The notes beneath the pieces are model-generated. The model made no database searches. It saw nothing but the letters and a program-made list of their open reading frames with translations, and was not told the origin of the DNA. 41,639 nt of DNA, from assembly GCA_025330725.1 (NCBI GenBank), contig JAIWND010000079.1, positions 1 to 41,639 of the forward strand, read 5' to 3'. The translations under genes were made by a program, and so were the position numbers. This document shows positions 33,573 through 41,639 of the stretch, in pieces (the first letter of the stretch is position 1; every line of letters begins with the position of its first letter). The DNA is from Chlamydoabsidia padenii. Lineage: Eukaryota; Mucoromycota; Mucoromycetes; Mucorales; Cunninghamellaceae.

Positions 33573-33870
33573 GTAGTATAGATTGTCTCCCTCATCCTCC
33601 CCCCCCCCCACACACACACACACATCCTTTTTTATTTTATTCTTCAGTATGACACTATATATCATAATAAAGAAATGTAACAAAATATCATCCTCGCCTT
33701 ATTTGCTGTAGTCTATTGCCTATGTATCATGGTCTAGTAACGTCTTCATGAGTGGACCCTTGGCTGCATATAAATTTAGAATTTTAAATACCGACATTGC
33801 AGTCGGGGAATTGCTATCATAGACGCACAGAATTCTGGTCTAGAAAAATTAAAGTAATCTTTCGTCGCAA
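33573..33870. other. uL14 3' flank
   Basis: Contains a C-run followed by CA repeats (33600-33623), the poly(A) signal, and AT-rich sequence leading into repeat copy D. No gene. Confidence 0.6.
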
Positions 33871-34242
33871 AGGACAGGTAAAAGTCATCGCAAGCCTGGA
33901 CTGACTGGCACAAGTGTCCTGATGCCCGGCTTTTGCAGTAAAGAATGTTGGAAATAAACCATAGTGTCCACACCACCACTTTAATCATTAGCATCTATTG
34001 ACAATGGAGCGAGTAGAGCTCCTCTCAACTGAGTCAAGGGCGGGATTTGAAAACGAATCCTGCTTCTTTTTGCAAATATTAACACAATGACAAGTAAAAG
34101 TCATTGCAAGTCTGGACTGACTGACACAAGGGTCCCGAAGTCTGGCTTTTGCGGTAAAGCATGTTGGAAATATCCCATAGTATCCACTTGGCCACTTTAA
34201 TCATTAGCATCCGTTAATAACATGAGCGAGCAGTGCTCTTCC
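33871..34242 (+). repeat. diverged tandem repeat pair, copies D and E
   Basis: Copy D (33871-34055) and copy E (34090-34242) are clearly repeats of each other: GTAAAAGTCAT.GCAAG.CTGGACTGACTG, GGCTTTTGC.GTAAAG, ATGTTGGAAATA, CACTTTAATCATTAGCATC. They share the second half of the unit (GTTGGAAAT, TTAGCATC, GTAGAGCTC, GGCGGGATTTGAAAA) with copies A-C, so they are an older branch of the same family. Copy D ends with an intact GGGCGGGATTTGAAAA at 34038-34053. No terminal inverted repeats were recognised. Confidence 0.75.
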
Positions 34243-34418
34243 AAAATTCCGTGCGCCTAGCATTTCCCGGTTCAGGGACGAGACATAATAGAGTATCACA
34301 TATTATCCACAAAAAAAAAGAGAGAGAGCATCACATGAATGTATAGCATTAGTTTTATTATTAAAATAAGTAACAAACTATACTAATATGATAATGGGGG
34401 GAATATATAAACCATATT

Positions 34419-35856
34419 TTAAAGAAGAGTAGCCAAGAAGGTAAGGACACCAGCTACGGCAAGGCCATTGACGGGAACAGTCTTGAAACCAGATGACGTT
34501 GTAGATTGGTTGGCAGCATTGGCAGAAGCAGATTTAGAAGAAGAGGGGGAGTTGCTGCCAACAGTGTTAGTCGTGTTTCCAGAGACAAAATCAGTAAAAG
34601 AGGGGAACTTGACGGTGTGTTCTTGATAAGGATAAGTGATGTTCATGCAAGTGGCAACATCCATCACATTCTTGTAGCTTTTGGTAATTTGAGGAAGATT
34701 CTTGAGAGCCAAAGACATGGTCATGTTGTTGATTTCGTGAGTCAAGACAATGTTACCATTCTTGGAGAAAGTACCGTTAGAGCCCATTTGGATAAAGTCG
34801 GTGTAGTGTTGTTGCACGGTGGAAACGGTTTCAGTAGTGCCAGCAGCCCAGTCATCAGTATCAAGGTTCCAGAGAATGGTAGTCAAGTTGAGTTGAGTGG
34901 CAATCCATCGGACACGATCATCAACATCACCGAAAGCCTAGGGAGAAGAAGAAGAAGAAAAAAATTCAAGACATCAGACCAGCTTTGAAGAACCAAGATA
35001 TGAGATTACTTACGGGACGCCAATGAAGAGGGGTGACACCAGTAACCATCTTGATAGCCTTTTGAGTATAGTACAATTCAGCGAGAACTTCTTCGTTTGT
35101 TAAGGTAGTCATCACTATTTTGCATAAAAAAGAAAAGAAAAAAAAAATGATGATGATGATGATGATGAGTAAGCAGCGATAATTAAAGATGCGATGTTTT
35201 TACTTACATTGATGAGACCAGGTGTGATCAGCAAGATGATGGCCATCCTTAATACCACGCATAGCACCATAGGGCCAGTTGACTACGTTGGAGCCAATGT
35301 AGAACATGGAAGCCTTGAGCTTTTGTTGTTCCAAGTAGTCATAAAAGGCATTATGAGAGCAGTTAGGACCATCATCATAAGTAAGACCCCACGTATCAGG
35401 TTCAGGGCATTGATAGATATCTTCGTTGACACCAGGATGCTTGGGTTTGGTACAAGTAGAGGCAGACCACCAACAATCAGGATCATTTGCTTGATCATAG
35501 CCAGTCATGTCCAAACCACCGCTACTAGTTGCTTTACGCACATTGATCTTGGGCATGGAGGACCAAGGAATGGAGTTGTACAAAGCAGTGAATTCAGCAC
35601 TTTTGTTCATTCCGTTTGAGGTAGCAGTTTCCCACATGGTAGGCCATTCAGATGCAACGTACTTGAATTGAGCAGGAGTTTCATAGTTAGTACATTCGGT
35701 AACAGGATCATTGGAAGTAACTTGTTTGATAGCGGGGAGTGTGATGTTGTTGGGATCGGTGGCAGAAGTAAATGATTTCCAGTAGTCTTGGGGGCTGGCG
35801 GCACTGACCAACATTTGAGCGACAGCAATGGAGGCCGCAATGGATTTGATGTACAT
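34419..35856 (-). CDS. chitin deacetylase, secreted and probably GPI-anchored
   Basis: Carbohydrate esterase family 4 enzyme turning nascent chitin into chitosan, of the type first characterised in Mucor. Exons on the minus strand are 35856-35208, 35114-35014 and 34937-34419, giving 422 aa. A signal peptide (1-20) is followed by a Trp/Cys-containing N-terminal region and the NodB domain with TYDDGP (159-164), HTWSH (211-215), a third motif RPAFGD (249-254, normally RPP[FY]GD) and NLDTDDW. The C-terminus has a Ser/Thr/Asn-rich stalk and a hydrophobic end (AVAGVLTFLATLL), as for a GPI signal. A TTTTCAAATCCCGAT element lies 153-167 nt upstream on the far side of a purine-rich leader. The minus-strand poly(A) signal is at 34354-34359. 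Confidence 0.96.
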
Positions 35857-37343
35857 TGTTAATTAAAGGAGTGGTTGTTATCAAAAGAAGGTGAAAAGGA
35901 AGACAAGTGTGGAAAAAGAAGAGGGGGGAAAAGGAAGGAAAAAGGGAAGAAGAGGGAAGAAAAGTAATCAAATTGAGAAAGCTTAAATATAGGCGCACAA
36001 AAAATAAATTTTCAAATCCCGATAATTGTTTCTTCCTCTTGCACTCTCTTAAAAAGGATAATTTATTTCAACTATTCTGGGTAAATTGTACGTGCAACCA
36101 AGTTCAATTGTGTTACACTTCCTTTTTTTGAGTGACATGTTGTTGTCTCGTCTATTGCCGATTTCTTTTTCCTGCCAATTCACTTTGATCCCACATGAAT
36201 ATGTCATAAACAAACTGAACTATCTTCATCACTATTAATAAATCTTCTTTCGAGACATATGAGTATTCTCTATAAGGTACGAAAAACAATCTATAGTTAG
36301 AATGTCTGCTCAGAGAAGAATAGTGGAGCCTCAATTGATAAAAATAAATTTCAAGGTATTTCTGGATGTTCAAGTTCCGCTCACACAGTGTAATTGAACC
36401 CAATATTCAGTGGCCTAGTTTGCATATCACTCCAGATTTGCTCATATAAAAACATAGTTTCTACGATCTGCAATACTTAATGCTGATGAGTTCTGTTTAG
36501 TGGATTTCTTAAAGGTGAGCAATGCTATCATTACATTTCAACACCCGACTGCCAAGAAAGGTGAAAGGGCTGCGACTGACAGTTTTGCCCCTGATAAGAT
36601 GAAGAGATATAATTAAAAATATGAGTACTGATTGACTGAAGGGAAAACGGCAAGCAACTCGAAAAGTGACACTAATCGACTATCAAAATGATTCTCCCCC
36701 ATCACCTTTTAATTTTAGATTATCCAGAGAAAAAAAGAATTTCATGTACGAGCGGGATTTTGGATTTTGGAATTTACTTTATCTGATGTTTTTACCAACC
36801 TATCGCTTGTACGTTTCCGTAATTGAGCCGCAAAGTATACTTTATAACCATATGGTTAGTAATTTTTCATTAAAACAAGAAAAAATAAAGGTTAGTAGAG
36901 TAAAATGGTTAACCCTGGGATGGCGGAATTTGAAATAGCGGAATTTCAACCTCTCAGGATCAAAGGTAAGGACCATTTCTTTTTTTTTATGTCTTTTTCT
37001 TTCTTTCAAACATTATCTATCAAATCAAGATGTATCGCTTGGCTCAGTTTAGAACAAGGAACAAGAAAAAGGTAACAAGAAATTAAGAACAGGTTTGAGT
37101 GTATTAATGTGTCATTTGACAAAGACTTACGCAATAGGTCCTGGACGATATGTAAATAAATAAAAAGAGGCTTTATGACCTGGTATTGGTGAGTACTAAT
37201 CTTTTCCTTTTTGAATAGGATCCCACGTCTATTCAACTTGAATTATAACTGCCACATCGTAGCTTGGTACTTTGTTTGGCAATGCTAAACATATTCGGCT
37301 AATGGTAAGCCAAAAGATGAATCAATGATACTCTTTTCTCTCT

Positions 37344-37382
<39 letters not shown>

Positions 37383-38082
37383 GTAGGTCTCTTTAACCCC
37401 AATTTACAGTCTGACTGTCTGTCCAAGACCAAAGTAAAGCAACAACTACAAAAGCAAATCCTCTCTCTCCATATAAGAATATGAAATTCAATAGGTTAAC
37501 ACTAACAACATGGAATTACCCAAACAAACGATCGCCTGGAAGGAATTATCTATTGCCATCACTTACCACCTACAGTGAAAAGAGGCTCATCGTAATTCTA
37601 CTTGCCTCAATTGGATGATTACCTTGGCTTTGATTATATTTTACTTTGGGACAAGACTAGCAGATAGGGCAAAATAAATCATGCCTAACCGAATGTCTTT
37701 TCTCTCTCTCACACAGAAGTAACAATTGATGGGGTCAAACTTTGGCGACTGTGGACTCGACAATGGTGGACGCATAGGTGATTCTCCGTAGAAAAGAAAC
37801 ACCCTCGGCATCATCTCACACGTGTCAATAAACTAGAAATTAGATAGTGATAGTATAGAAAATGATTAATTACTTCAATAAAATGATGTTATTTATGGAA
37901 AACTGACTCGCGGCCTGATATGCAATGATAGATGTAAGGTGACACGATAAAAAAAAGTAGAAGAGATAGATAATCACTTCTTCTTTTGTGATAAAAATGA
38001 CATGTAATGCTGTTGTGTTTAAGCGTTGCAACCATAAACTTTGCGGGATTATCTTTTTTTCTTTCTCTGTTTTTATTGTACA
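35857..38082. other. 2.2-kb gene-poor region
   Basis: No supported gene. It contains the deacetylase promoter element (36009-36023), GCGGGATTTTGG at 36752-36763, and a tandem GGCGGAATTTGAAATAGCGGAATTTCAA at 36922-36949, plus a T-run of about 30 at 37350-37381. Short protein-like pieces at about 37600-37675 and 37730-37775, separated by a CACACAG acceptor-like site, may be gene debris but have no clear frame. Confidence 0.4.
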
Positions 38083-38640
38083 TTCAAAAGGTTGAATCTA
38101 AATCAAAAAGATTCTGGTGCTCACTACTTTATTACATACAAAACATACTTTATGGACCTAAGATACTCTAACATCTACCAAGTTTAGCCGCAACAAAAGC
38201 GATGACGAGGATGATATTTTGCAAGCCATATTTGGAATTCCAGGTCTAATGGCTTGGGCCGATCAGATATAGTAATATCTGTACCTCATGTTATCTGCAC
38301 CTCTTGTACATTGTTGGATGCGCAGTTTTAATTATTAGTATAAATACCCTCCCCTCCTCGCAATTTTATTTTTTTCGATAGTTATCTCTTATTTATTATT
38401 TAACTCAATAAAATCAGTACAAAAGGACTTCGATCCAACCAAATACTGTCTTAGTCTTTTAGTCTCTATCATTCATATAGAGCATATTCATATTTTTTTC
38501 AGACTATAAGTCTTGATTATTTACATTCCGACACATTTAGTCGTAGATTCTTTATTTCACTCTATTCTATCAAAAAGGTTGAACTTTAACCATAAAAGTT
38601 TTGGTGCTCACTCTATAAAAATCATACAAAAGACCAAAAA
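38083..38640 (+). mobile_element. diverged LTR pieces (copies N and O)
   Basis: Two older pieces of the LTR family seen next door. Copy N (38083-38140) is only the LTR 3' end and following region (AGGTTGAATCTAAA, TTCTGGTGCTCACTAC). Copy O (about 38170-38640) keeps TTTTGCAAGCCATATTTGG, the TAGTATAAATACCC TATA region, AGTACAAAAGGACTTCGATCCA, TCAGACTATAAGTCTTGA and the end TTTTGGTGCTCACTC. No coding sequence. Confidence 0.65.
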
Positions 38641-38675
38641 CACATTAGTTACCTATATACATAACATATATAGCC

Positions 38676-39395
38676 TGTTGAGCCTCAGGCTCAAAATTTC
38701 GGGCCTAATATGGACGATTTCCTGCAAGCCATCTTTGGCGTTAGTGCTGCTTTGGGTTGGGCGACCCAATAATCTATATTTTTTTTTAATCTATATTTTT
38801 TTTTGGCTTTTCATAATTTTTTTGCCGCACTTACTGTCTTCACATTTTCTACCGTACTCACCGCAATGACCGCCCCCTTACATATAATTACCCCTTATTT
38901 CATAATTTAGTATAAATACCCCATCTTTCCCCACAATTTATTCTTCTTTAGTTTTTTATATATCTTATCATATATTTTTAACTCACCCTTTTCTATATAA
39001 AATTCAGTACAAAGGACTTTGATCCACCAAAACTACTGTCTTATTTTACTTGTTTCTATCATCTATATAGAAACTTGATTTGTTTTTGACTCTATCATTG
39101 ATATAGAAGTCCTTTATTTTATTACTTCAGACTATAAGTCTTGACTTTATTTTATTTTATTATTTTACTTTAAAGGTTGAATATTAACCACAAATATTCT
39201 GGTGCTCACTACTTTTTAACTTAAACAATCTAACTGAATCAATTCATCTCTACAAGAGAGAAAAGAAAATCAATTTAACCTCCGAACCAAGCACACTTTG
39301 ACTGGTTCCTGAATTTCCTATTTGGACTCTATAAACGCAAATTTACATTATCTAAAGATAATAACATATCTACAACACTCATATAAAAACACAAA
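38676..39395 (+). mobile_element. LTR retrotransposon fragment, copy P (LTR plus leader)
   Basis: A putative LTR runs from TGTTGAGCC at 38676 to AACCACA at 39192 (517 bp), with a TATA-like TAGTATAAATACCCC at about 38908. TGGTGCTCACTAC follows at 39200, a candidate tRNA primer-binding site, then about 200 bp of untranslated leader to 39395. No gag or pol is found. It contains a 70-bp segment (about 38742-38811) absent from copy Q. LTR status is inferred from TG...CA ends, TATA position and repeat copies. Confidence 0.65.
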
Positions 39396-39708
39396 AACCA
39401 CAAAAACACACCCACGTTACCTAAATCCACACACATTTAGCCGTAACACCTGATAAAAAAAGGAATACTCGTCTTGTCGGAGATAAAAAGTGATTTTCTC
39501 TGGAAAAATAGATATCAATCTGGAAATTTCTTTTTGTCTCTTTCTCCTTTCTCTTCTTTCTCTCTCGTTAAATCTTTTAACATCTAGATGCTTCGATATA
39601 ACAATTCAGCCATAGACTCCGATAATAGAATAGTATATATATATGTGTGTACTTTACTTTTAATAAAAACCTTATTCTTCACCTGATATATAAAAAGGAA
39701 TACTCGTC
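39396..39708. other. spacer between LTR copies P and Q
   Basis: About 310 bp, AT-rich. A sequence CCTGATA(TA)AAAAAGGAATACTCGTC occurs twice, at about 39448-39474 and 39682-39708, the second directly abutting copy Q. This could be a duplication made when Q was inserted or rearranged. No gene. Confidence 0.5.
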
Positions 39709-40359
39709 TGTTGAGCCTGAGGCACGATATTTCGGGCCTAACATGGACGATTTCCTGCAAGCCATCTTTGGCGCTTCTCATAATTTTTTTGCCGCACTTA
39801 CTGTCTTCACATTTTCTACCGTACTCACCGCCATGACCGCCCCCTTACATATAATTACCCCTTATTTCATAATTTAGTATAAATACCCCATCTTTCCCCA
39901 CAATTTAGTTTATAAGTTTTTTATAATATATATCATATATTTAACTCACCCTCTTTATATAAAATTCAGTACAAAGGACTTTGATCCACCAAAACTACTG
40001 TCTTATTTTACTTTGTTTCTATCATCTATATAGAAACTTGATTTGTTTTTGACTCTATCATTGATATAGAAGTCCTTTATTTTATTACTTCAGACTATAA
40101 GTCTTGACTTTATTTTATTTTATTATTTTACTTTAAAGGTTGAATATTAACCACAAATATTCTGGTGCTCACTACTTTTTAAACTCAAACGATCTACTTG
40201 AATCAATCCATCTCTACAAGAGAGAAAAGAAAATCAATTTAACCTCCGAACCAAGCACACTTTGACTGGTTCCTGAATTTCCTATTTGGACTCTATAAAC
40301 GCAAATTTACATTATCTAAAGATAATAACATATCTACAACACTCATATAAAAACACAAA
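39709..40359 (+). mobile_element. LTR retrotransposon fragment, copy Q (LTR plus leader)
   Basis: Nearly identical to copy P over the LTR (39709-40155, 447 bp) and about 200 bp of leader (to 40359), apart from the 70-bp indel and scattered changes. Candidate primer-binding site TGGTGCTCAC starts at 40163. It breaks off at ACACAAA, exactly where the palindrome-rich DNA-transposon-like sequence begins, whereas copy P continues past that point; this suggests insertion or joining there. Confidence 0.65.
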
Positions 40360-40621
40360 GGTCGCTCTCCAGACACTTTTCCGTCTGACCTTTAGGTCGT
40401 CCGACCTTTAGCGGGAAATGAAGTTGGCCAATGAAATGCATTGGATCTTGGGAAGGTCGAACGACCTTTATTTTTTAAGAGAAGGCTTTCGTCGACCCAA
40501 CAAAAGCCGTTCGACCTTCCGTCTAGCCTAAACTTTAATAGTTACACAATAAATTTGCTATAATCACCAATAATAAAAAAAATAAAAGACGTATTTTATT
40601 AAAAAAGACAATCTTCTTCCT

Positions 40622-40664
<43 letters not shown>
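40622..40664. repeat. (CTA)n microsatellite
   Basis: About 14 CTA triplets lie directly before the start codon of the Myb/SANT-like frame, in its presumed leader. Confidence 0.9.
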
Positions 40665-40665
40665 A

Positions 40666-41594
40666 ATGACTGACCCTATTTTTTTGACTGATCCATCTTC
40701 GGCAGCAGCGACAGCAACAGCAACAGCAACAACAACAGCAGTAGCACCAACAACTGCAGCAACAACAACAGCAACAACAACAGCAGCAGCAGTACAAAGG
40801 CGCCATTACACCAGCGAGCAGGAGATCATCTTGATCGAATGCTGGACAGGACGTATGCAAGAATACCACCAAAGTTCTAACCTACAAAAAAAAAACAATC
40901 AAAAAAACAATACACGATGAGTATCGTAGTAGGACTGGTGACAATAGGAATGACTCGGCCTTGACGAAGAAGCTACAGAGTTTGACGTCGGAATACCACC
41001 AGCAGAAACGTCAGGTGAATGCAACAGGGTCGGGAGGTGGTCCATCAACCTGGATGCATTATGAAGCAATGCATAGGTTGATTGGCGAAGCCTTCAACAC
41101 TGGTCCAGTGCTGGAAATTGACAGCATGCGCGGGGAAACCTCGTTCAGGACACCACCACCACCATCATCAACATCATCGGCATCGGCAACATCACCACCA
41201 CCTTCATCAAACGAGCAGGCCCCACCACCACCACCAACAACAAACCAACAGGCCCCACCACCACCACCACCAACAAACCAACAGGCTCCACCACCATCAT
41301 CATCATCAGCAGCACCTGTGGCAGGTGAACGTAGATCGCGTCAAGCCGACCACCAAGATCGAGAAAGCCGGAGAAGAAGAAGGACCACCAGGGACGATCT
41401 CGTCAACTTGTTGCGGAATCAAACCGACATGGCGATCCAAGGAATGCGGGAGCTCCAAAACGAGTTTTTGGAGCACAACGATCGACACTACATGGGAATT
41501 GGTTAGTGTTTTGCGACAACAGGTGGAAAACCACCAGAACTTTTACGCAAGAGTTTTGGCATCAAGATTCCCCACCAAACCCATCCAATCCTAA
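40666..41594 (+). pseudogene. Myb/SANT-like transposon-associated protein, frameshifted
   Basis: ATG at 40666 opens a frame with Ala/Thr repeats and then RRHYTSEQEIILIECW, the first helix of a Myb/SANT (trihelix-like) domain. The frame stops at 40915-40917, but another frame continues the domain from an A10 run (40884-40893) through DEYRSRTG, LTKKLQSLTSEYHQ and STWMHYEAMHRLIGEAF. It then passes through a Pro/Ser-rich linker and a basic segment to a coiled coil, ending at 41506. A third frame (ELVSVLRQQVENHQNFYARVL) continues the coil to 41594. Two frameshifts indicate a decaying copy; sequencing error in the homopolymer or splicing of unseen introns are alternatives. The product would be a DNA-binding accessory protein of the element. 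Confidence 0.55.
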
Positions 41595-41639
41595 TCCTTC
41601 ATCATCAACATCAGCCCCACAGCCATCCACACCTACCGA

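Larger units (their letters stand above)
40358..41639 (+). mobile_element. 5' part of a DNA-transposon-like element (cut by window end)
   Basis: Starts at AAGGTCG (40358-40364) at the break in copy Q. The first 160 bp carry repeated AAGGTCG/CGACCTT half-sites: AGGTCG-TC-CGACCT at 40394-40407, AAGGTCG-AA-CGACCTT at 40453-40468 and CGACCTT at 40512-40518, plus GACCTT at 40387-40392. Such subterminal palindromes are typical transposase-binding arrays. A Myb/SANT-like gene follows. No transposase is visible before the window ends, so the class (for example PIF/Harbinger, which carry a Myb-like second gene) is only a guess. Confidence 0.55.

Noticed and set aside
35194..35619. 141-codon plus-strand open frame and overlapping frames
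   Set aside because: Antisense or alternative-frame shadow of the 34419-35856 chitin deacetylase.
39647..39877. 76-codon frame across an LTR start
   Set aside because: It lies across the LTR boundary of copy Q, has no partner frame, and the same region in copy P is not conserved as a frame because of the 70-bp indel.
41082..41594. His-rich 170-codon frame at the window end
   Set aside because: Over 41156-41310 it is the alternative frame of CCA/CAC repeats coding Pro in the Myb/SANT frame; only its last part (after about 41485) continues the real protein.

Overview
The window is nuclear DNA of a filamentous fungus, most likely an early-diverging one (Mucoromycota, probably Mucorales). The evidence is: AT-rich sequence; nearly every gene split by several short introns (about 45-120 nt, GT-AG, usually GTAAG donors); two chitin deacetylases, one of the mucoralean secreted/GPI type; a calcium-type external NADH dehydrogenase; and THI4, PHO88 and uL14 proteins of fungal type. 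The genus cannot be named from the sequence alone. All gene models are hand-spliced; each whole gene model gives an uninterrupted frame with consistent intron phases.

Layout of the genic part. 1-979 is the 3' end of an unidentified helical protein (+). 1313-2787 is a short GGST-type phosphatidylserine decarboxylase (-). 4841-6868 is a heat-shock-factor-family regulator (+). 7943-10339 is an EF-hand external NADH dehydrogenase (+). 10649-13220 is an unidentified coiled-coil protein (+). PHO88/SND3 (13454-14185, -) and an amino acid permease (14573-16934, +) share a 387-bp divergent promoter. THI4 (18030-19192, -) diverges from a degenerate hexokinase-family protein (20532-22457, +). Then come a NodB chitin deacetylase (23277-24509, +), a secreted subtilase (25004-26935, +), a Sos7/Kre28-like kinetochore coiled-coil protein (27243-28841, -), ribosomal protein uL14/RPL23 (32778-33572, +) and a second chitin deacetylase (34419-35856, -). 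There are no operons; the genes are individually promoted, with AATAAA-type poly(A) signals after most stops.

The second half is increasingly repeat-rich. At 28950-29215 lies a decayed copy of the 5' part of the uL14 gene. At 30646-31600 is a broken, unidentified gene. At 31630-32231 is a 602-bp element with about 40-bp terminal inverted repeats and a tandem dimer of a ~195-bp unit; diverged copies of that unit occur at 17290-17509 and, again as a tandem pair, at 33871-34242, so uL14 is bracketed by two such pairs. From 38083 to 40359 there are four nested LTR-retrotransposon pieces. From about 40358 to the window end there is the 5' end of a DNA-transposon-like element with AAGGTCG/CGACCTT palindromes and a frameshifted Myb/SANT-like gene.

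The most interesting signal is a recurrent element, roughly GCGGGATTTGAAA (also CGGAATTTGAAA, or its reverse complement). It lies 50-170 nt upstream of about eight start codons in both orientations. It is also carried by the dispersed repeats and by intron 1 of the hexokinase-like gene. It looks like an undescribed promoter element, possibly spread or hosted by the repeats.
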